Shown here piece by piece: positions 26,162 to 36,759 of a stretch of 64,000 nt of DNA. The DNA is taken from positions 1-64,000 of the forward strand of contig JALNQF010000126.1 in assembly GCA_028456385.1 (NCBI GenBank), in the 5' to 3' direction. Made by a program: the position numbers and the translations under genes. Each line of letters begins with the position of its first letter. Positions within the stretch are counted from its first letter, which is position 1. The DNA comes from Ophiosphaerella korrae. Lineage: Eukaryota; Ascomycota; Dothideomycetes; Pleosporales; Phaeosphaeriaceae. The notes under the pieces are model-generated. The model was not told the DNA's origin. It searched no databases and saw only the letters and a program-made list of their open reading frames with translations.

Positions 26162-28444
26162 CTACCACCACAAATTGAGCTGTTAGCGGAAGGATCCCAT
26201 GATTTTAGGGGACATACCATGTCAAGTCTCCTATTCTGAAAATAAGCCCAGAAGTCTAGCATATTTCCGTTTGGAAGGATGAACAACTCCACATCAACTT
26301 CACCAAATTCTTCGTTCGTAGCGCTAACATACGGCACGAGATTTTCGAACTTTGCGCCGAGGTGCAAGATGATCTTACAAAACGGCTTGACGTCTACCAC
26401 ACGTCAGTCACTGATGTTTGCAGTTTTAGCAGATTCGCACAGATTATGCAGTCAAACTGACCTTCATTCTTCCACCTTGGTGGTTCTTGGTCATCACATA
26501 CCCACAAATCGATAGCAATTTCCGGTGTGAAGTCTGAGCGCTTAACGCGTTCCCTGCAAGTAAAACATGGTGATGGGCTGATATGCGATATATCTTGGCC
26601 CTATACGAACCTATTAGTTGCAACCTGATGCTTTGGCATGATCAAGACCTTACTCTCTTTACGATCCAATCCATCCTCTTAGGGGCCATGTATCGCTGGT
26701 CAGACCTGCACCATTCCATCTGATCGATAAGGGCTCTATGTTCTAGGTTATTGAGGTCAAACGGCTCGTTAAAGGTGAGGCCATAATGTGACCGGCATAT
26801 GCGAGACATGACAATTTCTTGGGCGCCCGCCATGACGGCTCCGCGGCAGACAGCCGACCATCTAAACACAAATCAGGCTTTATGCTCAACGTAATTGGGA
26901 GGAATACCGACGTCTGATTTCCCGAAGAATGCCGGATCTCAATTTCATCCCTATACTCTATCTTTAAAAGATGACTCAAATATCGAGACGCGCCGAGCCC
27001 GCCAACCAAAATAATGGCCTAGAATGGTCAGATATATTTAGCGGAGCATCTACATGGTGGGTGGGGGGGGGGGGGGGTTCACCCTCGGTTTTTTTTTGCG
27101 TAAACGCTGCACTTGATCAACTTGCTGTTTGATCAGGGTCCGCGCTTTAGAGCACGCGGGTTGAAATAACGTCTCAATCTCGTCACTGCATACGCGTAAG
27201 CTTAAGGATTTCTTGAAAGAACCTTATTTTGATCATACCAGTCAAATGGAAAGCTTCCAATGCCTGGAACATCGACGGTCCAACGCATTCCACGTTTTGT
27301 CGAGTCGAATTGCCGTTTGATACCGCGTTCCCACTGGTTGTCCATCACGCGGCGATATTCATCTAAGGTGAGCCTGTCCCAATTTCTTGTGCCAACTGTT
27401 GATCGAAGAAGGCGTTCGAACTCGTTATCAATGAAGATGGCGCCACACATGCCACCTTTTTGTTTGTCAGTCTAAGATATCGGCTCATTTATTTTGTCCT
27501 ACCTTTGCCTTCTGCACACTCTCCCAGCTTCATTGGGCTTACACTTTGGACGACATAGCTTATAACATCCTTTTTTTATTATTATCAGTGTGTTGTTGCC
27601 CTACTGAGCTTGTTAGACTTACAACTGTACCTCCACCCGCATCACATATAAGGTATATATCGTTGGGCTAATTGATGCTGTTAGACCACATATGGCATAC
27701 CTCCATAATGTAACTGAACGTACTAGCGTGAGATCTGGTCTCCGTGATATTGCTGGCGCTTGCAGAACTGCCTGCGCCGCCGCTTCTGGTTCAGATACCA
27801 TACTGATATCGATCGACTCGAATGGCGAGATATTTCGATGTATAGCTTTCTCAGCAATGCTCCTGGTTCGCAAGGACGCCCGATGACTCCATATTGCAGG
27901 CCTTGTGATAATCACCTTACAGGGCATTCCATGCGCCCAGGATTGGCCTTCTTGGTCTAGGATAGTGTCAACTGCATGGCGCCAGAGCCATTCAATGTAG
28001 TCTACTGATACCCTCATTGCTGATTTAACAGGATTACCGCGGTACCTTGGCCACACTCTTAGCTTGTCGTACGTTTGTTGGACACGCTGCGATGCCTGTG
28101 TTTCTCGTGGCAGATTCTCGTAATCGAGAATAAGTTTGAACCATTCGAACGTGGTGTCTGTATTTTCAGCATCAAATCCCCAAGCAAAGGGCTTGTCGTT
28201 TATGTACTGTATCCTGGTAGGGACTTTTGCAGAGCCAATGTCATCCCATGATTGTATCGTGTTTACCTGTTTCAGATCCCCAGACCAGGTCCAGCACACT
28301 CCCGAGAATCTGGTGTGAGTCAGTAATCGATAGTACCAGGATGTACCATGCTCGCCGTGGTAATTACGTAGTGCCAAAATCAATCGAGATAATCATGTAA
28401 GGCTCACGCATTTGGCTAGCGAAACCCCCGCTTCGGCTAGCCAT
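26162..28444 (-). CDS. Hsp70-like actin-fold ATPase, eleven exons
   Basis: The gene looks broken at first but becomes intact once spliced: complement(join(26162..26179,26218..26393,26462..26553,26649..26861,26912..27018,27083..27185,27239..27455,27503..27569,27623..27667,27724..28309,28368..28444)), 1701 nt, 566 aa, in frame throughout. The first intron lies inside the phosphate-1 motif, giving IDFGTTFSGVCW. Later come SEPEAAAQAV, phosphate-2 ICDAGGGTVDVISY, GKGGMCGAIF, the adenosine motif ILVGGLGASRYL, then WSAVCRGAVMAGAQ and DDQEPPRWKNED. This is the fungus-specific Hsp70-like group, which keeps the ATPase fold but lacks the normal substrate-binding domain. The weaker joints are the two introns with GTC donors at 26911 and 26648 and the last, 38-nt intron; without that one the frame would run to 25942. 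Cytosolic function unknown. Confidence 0.83.
27063..27077 (-). repeat. 15-nt poly-G (poly-C in the sense strand) within an intron
   Basis: Lies near the donor of the 64-nt intron 27019-27082 of the Hsp70-like gene (sense: GTGAA followed by 15 C). Confidence 0.9.
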
Positions 28445-28768
28445 TATCAAAGCACAGTTGTCGGATGCCTTTTTCCAATACTGAATAGTAGTAGCGTGTA
28501 GAAATTGACACCAGTACCTGGCGGTCTTCTCCCGCTACATCAAGGATGGCGGGGGAGAAACTGGTTGCGCGTGCGCTAGCTGACGCGCCACAGGGACAAG
28601 CTCGGGTGGCTGTGAGACTCACCAATGAGAAAGTCCATCTCGACCCAGCTGAGCTAAGCACACTAACTACCCCGGCGATGATGTATGTACACTTTCAATC
28701 AGTTCAGCATTTGACATCGGATATCGAATCTGCTTTCTAGCGCGCATTGTAATCCAGCACTCCTCTTA
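28445..28768. promoter_or_regulatory. Shared upstream region of divergent Hsp70-like and GTPase genes
   Basis: 324 bp separate the two start codons, so both promoters must lie here or overlap the neighbouring gene. I see no TATA box or operator that I can name. If the GTPase starts at the downstream methionine at 28892, the gap is 447 bp. Confidence 0.5.
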
Positions 28769-29955
28769 TTGAACTCTTTGGGGCATATCATGTGGAGCAT
28801 CTTCCAGAAGAAACTGTCATACAAACCGGCCAAGGCTGAAGCTGTGTCTTCCTGGCAATCTTGCGATGGGGAAACTAGCCAATTGTCTGGTATGAAAACG
28901 GAGAATCTTATTCTAGTAATGGGCGTTACGGGCTCGGGGAAGAGCCGTTTCATCAACCAACTGGAGCCGGACTCGGTGATAGAAGGACATGGGCTTGAGT
29001 CTCGTAAGTCGTCAAAAGCTCGTTTTTCAAAAGGTCTCTGAACTTAGACATAATGAACAGAAACGAAAAGCTGCAAATTAGTAAAATTGCGCATTGGCGC
29101 GTCAACAGTGGCTGTGATTGACACGCCAGGCTTTGATGACGATGAGGACAGCGACACCGTCGTACTAGGTAATATAGAAGTGTTTGTCGTTATTTTGCTT
29201 CGTAATGAATATCTAACCTATTCAAAGCAAAAATCACCAACTTTCTCACCACGCAATACCATCTGGGAATCTCATTAAAAGGGATCATCTTCATGCACCG
29301 TATTAATTCGACACGATTTTCTGGGTCTGAGAAACGATACCTCAATACATTTCGGCAAATCTGTGGCGCACACGCGTTCCCCAATGTAGCCCTGGTAACG
29401 ACGATGTGGGACACGGTTGACCAAACCATTGGCTTCAGGCGCGACAACGAACTGCAGAGGACACACTGGGCTGATCTGATTGCCAAAGGATCCTATGTCT
29501 TCCAAAATAACGGCACATCCGGCAGGGCGCGGACGATAGTCGGGCAAATGATGACCCGGGACGATGTTGTTCTTGACATCCAACATCAGCTCGCTGATGA
29601 CAGCTGCACGCTGAATCGTACATCGGCCGGCGCAAAACTGGCACTGGATTTAGACGCAAAGCTCAGGAAGCGTCGGAAGGTCATTCAGCTTCTCAATACA
29701 CGGCTGCGGGAGGCAGAATCGGCGGATGACGTAAGTGAAGTGGGACAGGTCAACGCACAGTTGCATACGGAGAGGAATAAGCAGCTCAAGCAGATAAGGG
29801 CGAGAGATGTACTAGGGCAGAGGATTGGCGAAGAAACTAAGAGAACGGTGAAGGAAGTGACAGAGGAGAAGAGGGCGAGAGGCGAGTGGTGGAAGAGCCG
29901 GTTGGAAGTATTTGCAGAGGTGTTAGGGCGCAGGCTGGGGCAGATATTTAGTTGA
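28769..29955 (+). CDS. AIG1/septin-like G-domain GTPase, three exons
   Basis: Model join(28769..29003,29061..29168,29228..29955), 1071 nt, 356 aa. Introns are 57 nt (GTAAGT...AACAG) and 59 nt (GTAATA...AAAG), and both restore the family sequence (SQTKSCKLVKLRIG; LAKITNFLTTQYHLG). Motifs: P-loop GVTGSGKS near residue 51, G3 as DTPGF, then GIIFMHRI and LVTTMWD, where TMWD is in the place of the G4 motif. The C-terminal 120 residues are charged and heptad-like, probably a coiled coil. This is the fungal G-domain family often annotated as AIG1-like; membrane remodelling or immunity-like roles are known only for plant and animal relatives. Start choice: 28769, 28790 or 28892 (MKTENLILVMG, the family core). 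Divergent from the Hsp70-like gene. Confidence 0.85.
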
Positions 29956-30934
29956 GTTCTCGTAAATGGGTGTATATGGGAGGTGAAGGATACTTAAATG
30001 GCTTGTAGATAACCAGGGGAATGCGAAGCAGTAATGCATAAGTATAGTGAAGTGAAAGTTTTCATTTTTTTTTTTTTTTTTTTTTTTTTTCCGTCACCTG
30101 TAGAAATCGTAGTACAGGTGAGGAACCATGGAGTTAAAATAAGTCGGTGTTGTCTGTTTTTGCCTTCGGCTCTTCTAAAAAGCAACTCGTTGCAGCCATT
30201 TTGCCCTTCTCACCCATCTGCAGTGTTCTCTGTATACCCAGCTGTCTCCTCTTGCTGGAAGAATCAAGGGTGCGCAGGGCGATAAAGCTACCCCAGTTCT
30301 GCAGGCACTTGTTTCCATTCAGTTATACTGTCTTACTCAATAATCAAGTGGCGTTGATTCTACTTCGCGTTGTTGCAGGCGTTTTGGCACAGCCGAGTAA
30401 AGCCAGGTCTTGACACTTGCCATCCATCGTTGGTAAGGGCTCGTTCTTCGAATAGGGTTCTGAAGGGTTCGGATCCTAGAAAGCAGGTTTGGATACTCTC
30501 CAGAACCGCATCTCACATTATGCATCTGTGGCATGGCGCAAAAGGGCTTTGATGTTCGTCGACATGACATCACGTGACACATGCGCGCCAAGCCCTGGGC
30601 CGATGGCCGCATGTAGTTATTTACACCAATGCCCTGATCAATGAGATACCAGGAAGGGAGCAAATGGTATTGGAGCACACGAGACAATGGAACGAGGTCC
30701 TTCCTGTGCGAAGCTAGTGTTGTGGGGTAGCAGCGGAACAGCGGAACAGCGGAACAGCGGAGCAGGGTCCCGTGCCAGCAATCCCCGGCTTCACCGCTCT
30801 GCTAAGCGAGTATCAAGTGCACAAGTACCGGCACACGAGAGACATGCGGTAGTCGGCTTTCACATGTCATCATCGCGTGCCCGCCGCAGCTGCATGCACC
30901 CTCCTGGAGACACCACCCACCTCCACCCACCGCC
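29956..30934. other. Intergenic with simple repeats
   Basis: Contains a 26-T run at 30065-30090 and an 8-bp AGCGGAAC tandem array at about 30729-30765. A 116-codon minus-strand frame (30337-30687) has no recognisable domain. The last 100 bp are the CACC-rich leader of SPO7. Confidence 0.6.
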
Positions 30935-32461
30935 ATGACGGGCGACGCACCACCACCACCACCACCGCCACAGCAGCCGCTCCCTCCACCGTCCCTCGAC
31001 CAGATTGTCAAGGGCGCGCCGCCACCCTACTCGTCCGCGCTCATCGACACGGCCCACGATGCCAATGACCGCATCGCCAGCCTCAAGCATCCCGTAGCCG
31101 ACCCGACATCGCTTCTGCCGAGCTCCCCGCCCCAGATCTACCTCAACCTGCTCATCCTCGAGGCCTCGCTGCGCTCCCAGTACCTCACACTACGCGCCCG
31201 GCGCCGGCAGAACACGTTTGTGCTGGCCTTGCTGGCCGTCTACCTGCTCCTCTTCTTCGACCTCATCTTCCTGCGGCCGCGCGAAGATGGCAAGGGCCGC
31301 GGCGGCAGCCGGTACTGGATGGTCGACATGCTGCAGAAGGTGGGCTTCATCACGGGGCTGGTCACCGCCCTGCTGTTCTGGGCGACCGGCCAGTGGGAGC
31401 GTGGCGTGCGGTGGCCGAGGCGCTGGGTCGGCGTTGCCAACCGGGGGCTCCGGGGCGTCAACGCGAAGATTGTCGTCATCCGCGGGCCCTGGTATCGGGA
31501 GGCCTTTGGCTGGCTCCTGTTCCTGCGCCCCTTCTCCGGTGGCCTGTGGGGTGGAGAGCACGGCGGCAGCTCGTATCACTTCATCAACGTCTCGCAGGAG
31601 AAGAGCCAGGGCCTCGATGGCACCGGTGGCCGCCCGCGTCATAGGATCATCCAGGACGGCAAGGAATACGCCGAGGAAGACATTGCCCTGGGGGGAGACC
31701 ACATCAAGCTACTCCTCCTGCCCAAGCCTTTCACACCAGACTTTCGGCAGAATTGGGAGATATATCGCGCCGAGTACTGGGAGAAGGAGAACGAGCGCCG
31801 TGCTGCCATTCGCGCCAGCGTGCGCGCCAGACAACGCGAGATTGCCAGAGAGGAAGGCGGCCTGCTTTGGTGGACTGGCTGGCGAGGGTGGAAGCGCGCA
31901 CGTGGTCTGACCAGCCGGTCTGGTGATGTTGAAAAGACGGGCCATCATCGCGCACCCAGCCACTCACTCTCCCATGCCTCTTCTCGACGACGGCGTGCAA
32001 GTCTGCTGCAGGCACAGCGAGGCCGGGACGCGTCCCATTCACGCAGCTCGTCACGCAGCACAACACCAACCCCTGACCTTGACGATCGCCTCCGCCCCAT
32101 GGAAGGCCGCGAGCGTCGCTGGAGCAACAGCACAACCGGCTCGACCACGGCCTCGGCATCACGCCAAAGTTCGTTGCGCTCCGCCAAGCTCACCCAGGGA
32201 AATGCACAGACGGCCCGACGGCCGCAACTACCACCTTCAAGGCCTGGTACCAGCGAGAGCAATATACCGTGGCAGAGCAAACGAGCGAGTATGCTCAGTA
32301 ACGCCGAGAGTATGAATGAAGGTGACGATGAGGCCGACACCGAGGGACTCGATGGTTCAGGGGATGCAAAGAGCAGTGAAATCAGCCGAACTCCAGGTCG
32401 ACCACAAGTCACGAGACGATCGAGTCGAGAGAGCAGTGGCGGAAGGGCGGAAAGTGCATAG
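30935..32461 (+). CDS. SPO7: Spo7-like regulatory subunit of the Nem1-Spo7 phosphatase
   Basis: Intronless, 508 aa, ATG in good context (CCGCCATGACG). The core has the Spo7 pattern: QIYLNLLILEASLRSQYLTL-RARRRQ, a first membrane segment (NTFVLALLAVYLLLFFDLIF), a loop with WMVDMLQKVGF, a second membrane segment (GLVTALLFWATG), then RPRHRIIQDGKEYAEEDIAL, LLLLPKPFTPDFRQNWEIYR and YWEKENERR. Known role of the family: with Nem1 in the ER/nuclear membrane it dephosphorylates and activates the phosphatidate phosphatase Pah1, controlling lipid synthesis and nuclear shape. The N-terminus is Pro-rich and the C-terminal 180 residues are Ser/Arg-rich and probably disordered. GC-rich coding sequence unlike the decayed neighbours; no lesions. 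Confidence 0.92.
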   Translation: MTGDAPPPPPPPQQPLPPPSLDQIVKGAPPPYSSALIDTAHDANDRIASLKHPVADPTSLLPSSPPQIYLNLLILEASLRSQYLTLRARRRQNTFVLALLAVYLLLFFDLIFLRPREDGKGRGGSRYWMVDMLQKVGFITGLVTALLFWATGQWERGVRWPRRWVGVANRGLRGVNAKIVVIRGPWYREAFGWLLFLRPFSGGLWGGEHGGSSYHFINVSQEKSQGLDGTGGRPRHRIIQDGKEYAEEDIALGGDHIKLLLLPKPFTPDFRQNWEIYRAEYWEKENERRAAIRASVRARQREIAREEGGLLWWTGWRGWKRARGLTSRSGDVEKTGHHRAPSHSLSHASSRRRRASLLQAQRGRDASHSRSSSRSTTPTPDLDDRLRPMEGRERRWSNSTTGSTTASASRQSSLRSAKLTQGNAQTARRPQLPPSRPGTSESNIPWQSKRASMLSNAESMNEGDDEADTEGLDGSGDAKSSEISRTPGRPQVTRRSSRESSGGRAESA

Positions 32462-32486
32462 CAAGTTTCCCCCTTTTTTTTTTTTT

Positions 32487-32511
32487 GCATTTGCATTTGC
32501 ATTTGCATTTG
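32487..32511 (+). repeat. (GCATTT)4 repeat just after SPO7
   Basis: Follows a 14-T run within 50 bp of the SPO7 stop codon, in the probable 3' UTR. Confidence 0.85.
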
Positions 32512-32542
32512 TTGTACTACTACGCCTTGCTTTCTGTCCGTA

Positions 32543-33640
32543 TTAAGCATTCCATTCATATCCAGGAAGCGGATACATTTTAGCGTCAGCAAATGCTGCA
32601 CCCCAATACTTCATCGCAAAGTTAGCAATGCCCGTCCAAACGACCAAGGCAAATATCTGGTTTCGTAACCATATCTCCAAGGCTGTTTGTGGTGCGAGAA
32701 CCGCTGGCACAAATGGTGGAATTTTTTGCATGTCTCTGATGAGTAGTCTCATCTTCTGTTCGTAGCCTTCGAGAGCAGCAGCAAGATCGCCCCCGTGTTT
32801 CCCAATCTTGCCAGCTAATATGTAGGCGCCAGCGAGAGCGAGGCTTGTTCCTCCACCTGTTGGTCCAGCCGCATACCCAGCATCATCGGCCAAAACGACT
32901 CGTCCCTTGCATAACTCCGGCATCTTGACCTAGACAATCTCGCTCGAGTAACAGTTATCTGACTCCATCATCTCACGTATGATTTCCTCGCTCTTCCACC
33001 CAATACCCCGATACATCTCGGCGATATACCTTTTCGGCGCATCCTCCCCCTGCCTTGCGCCTGGCGATACTCTACCGTCCTATCCCTCCGATCTCGCGGT
33101 TGAACCCTCATCAACATAACCTTACTTTCCCCTTCCCCCACCGCCTCAACACTCACAAACCTCATCCCCCGCGTCCGCAACATCGCCCCGTAACATCGCC
33201 CCGTCACACCCCACCACCAAATCATACTCTGCCTGCCCACCGCTCGCAAATTCCACGCACACAATATCACCCTGTTGCTCCGGCCGCACCACTGTCTCGC
33301 CAAACACGTACCGCACTCGTTTGTGCGCGTGTGTCAACTCGAACAACGCACCCGCCAAATCCCCCCTTAGAATCTCATACTCCGACATAAGACCCTGCTG
33401 CTCCGCCGTGCCCGTCGCGCCCCACGAAACACATGCCCTCTTCGCGCACGCGTTTGGACAAGATGGTCGCTTCCAGGCCGAGGATGCACTGCATCACGCT
33501 TACGCCGATCGTGCGGATGTCGACGGCCTTGATGGTTATGGTTGGGGAGGTCAGGAGCGTGATGAGGAAGTGGGCGGGGGTTGGGAGGCGATTGACGAGG
33601 TGATTATGAGGGGGTGGGGACATGGTGGGTGGTGTGGGAA
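32543..33640 (-). pseudogene. FAD-dependent monooxygenase pseudogene
   Basis: Pieces in three frames follow the family order. First KAVDIRTIGVSVMQ and REEGMCFVGRDG; then, after a shift near 33410, EYEILRGDLAGALFEL and YDLVVGCDGAML (the DG motif). A shift near 33190 falls on a 13-bp tandem duplication; after another shift near 33060 come DAPKRYIAEMYRGIGWKSEE and a TAG at 32930-32932 where the family has Gln (EIVQVKMPE). Last comes the flavin-binding GRVVLADDAGYAAGPTGGGTS and a hydrophobic tail. The N-terminal GxGxxG is not visible, so the 5' end is lost. It converges on SPO7 with an 81-bp gap. It is a different gene from the intact monooxygenase at 37.9 kb. Confidence 0.8.
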
Positions 33641-35142
33641 GATGTGGGAAGGTGGTGAATGGGCTCGCGGGTACATTTTTGCATCTAGGATCAAGGCGTA
33701 AGTGTTGTGGTGCGTTATAATGGGTTGGTTCGTATAGGCTTATGGGGTGGGTTAGCGTGGTTAGCGTGGAGGGGGAAGTGTTATTATGCTGGTTTGGCGA
33801 CGAGGGAAGTGGCCTAAGCTCATCTTGGTGTGGGGGTATGGCTGGTTGCACGGCCTGATGTGGCGTAGTAATACTGCGTTGCGCGGCGAATTTGCGGGTG
33901 ACTACCTGCTAATTTCTTGAGAGGCAGACAAACGTTTTGATCATACTGGCAGGGAGGACGGCCGGCCCGCTCCGGCCCGCTCCGGCCATAACCTTGCCGT
34001 GAACATCTATAATGAATGGCGCTAGGAAGAGATATAACCATCGTTTCCGGTGACAGAACGGCATGCAGCCCTAGATAGTGTAGTGCGTTGCCAAGCATAG
34101 CCACCATCACAGCTCTGCTGTACTCATCCATCGCGAACATAAACGATCCAAACCTCTCATATCCCTCACGTATTAAATTAAAGCACATCTCTATAACCCT
34201 AAAGGTTGTAGTGCTCATATAGAGATCCGTTCGTTGTTTGACCATAGGATCACCACCAGGGCCGCCTCAATCTATCCTGTCTTACAATTGTACTCCCCTT
34301 CCACCAGCCAAGACTAGAGGCCTCCCGTTTGGCCAGCGGGGGGGGGGGGGGGGGGAACAACAGGCGGTTTCGGAGCCTAAGGGCAAGGAAACTATCGAGG
34401 TCATCATGTGTTGGACTGCCTCTCGAAGTGCGTAGAATAGCTGTGTCGAAGCGGCTTCGACGCCAGAAACACGTTGGCTGACTGACAAGCGCCATGGTCG
34501 TGCGGATCTTAGCACTGCTCCCAATCCCAAGCCGGATTTACCCATAATCCAAGAGCTTGTGCGATCCGCTCAGCCACATACCTTACAATAAAATACCCGC
34601 GGATATATAAAGTGAGAAGTACGAGGTCATCTCGCTTTAGCAAGGATTAGGGACTTCCATTAGAAGTACCTATTAACATAGCAGCCCTGCATGAATTCGC
34701 CCGCGACAGCGCGCACTAGACTGATAATAGCCTCTGACGATTAGAAAAAGGTTCTAAAGGCTTGGACGAGGCTACTCTACGAAAATTTGGAGCGATAAAG
34801 ACTTGGGGCTGGCGCTATAGGGAGAGAGGTCTGTTACCCCCGCAAAAGAAGGCGCTCTACAAATTAGGCTCGGAGGCGACAATGTAAAAGTAATTTTTAG
34901 GAAGCAGTAGATTATAGATATTTAGGATCAGCTACAGCAGATTATCTACATCGAGTTGTAACAATATTTGTTGCACGTATAGGTTTTCTAGTTACTGAAA
35001 GTCAAAGTACCCCTCATTTGTCTCGGCACATAGGGTGTTTTATAAACACTCAAGGATCATGCATTAGTGCAATTTGTGAGGGCCTGAGACTTCTATATGC
35101 TAATATAAATTTATCCTACTGCAACAGCAAAGCCCAGGTGAA
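33641..35142. other. No recognisable gene
   Basis: The longest frame (33820-34245, minus, 141 codons, with SFMFAMDEYSRAVMVAML) resembles no family that I know. There is a perfect 18-G run at 34338-34355 and a CCCGCTCCGG direct repeat near 33966. The part 34570-35000 looks decayed. Confidence 0.45.
34338..34355 (+). repeat. 18-G mononucleotide run
   Basis: Uninterrupted G18 in non-coding sequence. Confidence 0.95.
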
Positions 35143-35959
35143 TCAAAAGGGCGTATACCCTTTTCCAGCAACAAAGGTCTGCTGCCAAGGTCCCTGTTCT
35201 TTACCCTCCGCTAAACTAAGATAATGTGTAGCATGTGCCTCTCCGCCAAGGCCTGTATACATTGGTGCTCCATCTTCCCTGCGCTCATCACCATAATAGA
35301 ACCTACATATCGTCAGTTATGCTATGCTCCAACCACATGAAATTCACTATAGGCAAAGTACTTACTTAAAGCCTTGCTCAGCATATGTTACAGAGGCTGA
35401 ATGAATAATATGCGCTGTTGCAGACTTGCCCAAGCCGAGGCTCATCAGTGGCGGAATAATTTTGTTGTTGTTAAGCATATTGCCAGTATAAATGAATGTC
35501 CTCGAGGCAGACCCAGGAAGCTGGCTGAAACCTTGCACTGCTTCTTTTGCAGCAGCGAAAACGCTCGCAGTGTTGATGTTCAGGTCTTTGGTCAATTCTT
35601 CCAAGGAGATGGAAAAGGAGGCCTTGGGGTCGTTCGCAGTGTTGGCAGCAGCTTCAATAGTATCAGTATTCTCGCTCCCACATTCCTCCCGTATCAGCAA
35701 ATTATTGGTGATACTTGCCATTATAGACGACGACGCTGGGCACACCAAGCGACTCTTTCACCTTTGCGAACAACTCTGGGACGGAAGACGGGTTCGATAG
35801 GTCGACCTGGAAGTTTACTTGGTCTGAGGTGTCGTTTTCTTTCTTCAGGGTTCTTGCAGCGAGGGCGACTTTGTATCCTTTGGCGGCAAACGCCTGAGAC
35901 ACATGCTGCCCGACATTAGGCCCGGCACCGAGAATCAGAACAACACCAGGGTTAGACAT
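35143..35959 (-). CDS. Short-chain dehydrogenase/reductase-like protein, three exons
   Basis: Model complement(join(35143..35302,35366..35651,35719..35959)), 687 nt, 228 aa, in frame. The methionine at 35959 starts MSNPGVVLILGAGPNVGQ, giving the nucleotide-binding turn GAGPNVG; an upstream in-frame start (36010) is less likely. Further motifs: VALAARTLKKE, VPSVVVYNAAA, TFIYTGN, LGLGKSATAHI (the lysine region; the usual YxxxK tyrosine is not placed as normal) and FYYGDERREDGAP. The first intron (35652-35718, 67 nt) is of the GC-AG type: G/GCAAGT ... CTGAT ... GAAG. The second (35303-35365) is GT-AG. Substrate unknown. Its neighbours are an NmrA-like gene and an FAD monooxygenase on the same strand, so a joint small-molecule pathway is possible. 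Confidence 0.85.
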
Positions 35960-36759
35960 GATATCTTGTGTTGGCAAATGGACAAATAGTGCACTAACGA
36001 GACTGGGCAAACCATCTTGTTGTTAGAGCTATACATATACATCTACACATTTTCTAGCCTTAATATTGGCTGATTGGTAATCAGCTCTGAATAGCGGCAT
36101 GAACCTGGTCACTTGCACAAGTATTAGCCCCGCTCTCGGTGCTTTCTGCTCGCTGGTCCAATTAGACTGTGGCGACTAATCCCTGGCTTACAAAATTGTT
36201 TTCGGACTCTTTGAAATACTCTATCCGAACACGTGTCAGCCCCCTCACTTGACTAACTGTATGACAAATACAACTAGTTTTTTCGTTATGGGGGAATATA
36301 ATAGAATTTTTCCAAGGGCAGGCCGGTTCATAAATTAAATTTACATGTGTAAATTTGAGAGGTGCGTTCAAACAAGTCAGCTTCAAGGTTCTAATCTGTT
36401 CTTACACGTTGTATCACCTAATTTATTCACGTACGTACGTAGGGCATATCTGAGCGACCCGGAACATGAAAAGATAGTAAGAAATCACTCTTGCGTTAGA
36501 ACGTCAAAACCTTTGAGGAGAAAGAGCCTTGATAATTTGACCCTTAGACAAAGCAGCGTCAACGAATTGTTGCTACTCATGCAATAGAACCATTGTTCTA
36601 TGGACACTAACAAAAGATAAATAGTTAGTATATCAGTTCTACATCGAGTATAGGCGTCTACAAGCTTCTAAACCAACCATTATCCTATTTTTAAGAACTC
36701 TTCGCAAAATATAAAGCAGATATTTAAAAAGATGACGACTGCATGAGTTTGTAATCATC
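35960..36759. other. Intergenic, no gene seen
   Basis: About 800 bp between the SDR and NmrA-like genes, with a CGTACGTACGTA string near 36431. It probably includes the SDR promoter. Confidence 0.5.

Noticed and set aside
31218..31910. 230-codon plus frame and several minus frames within SPO7
   Set aside because: Shadow frames caused by the high GC content of SPO7; no domain.
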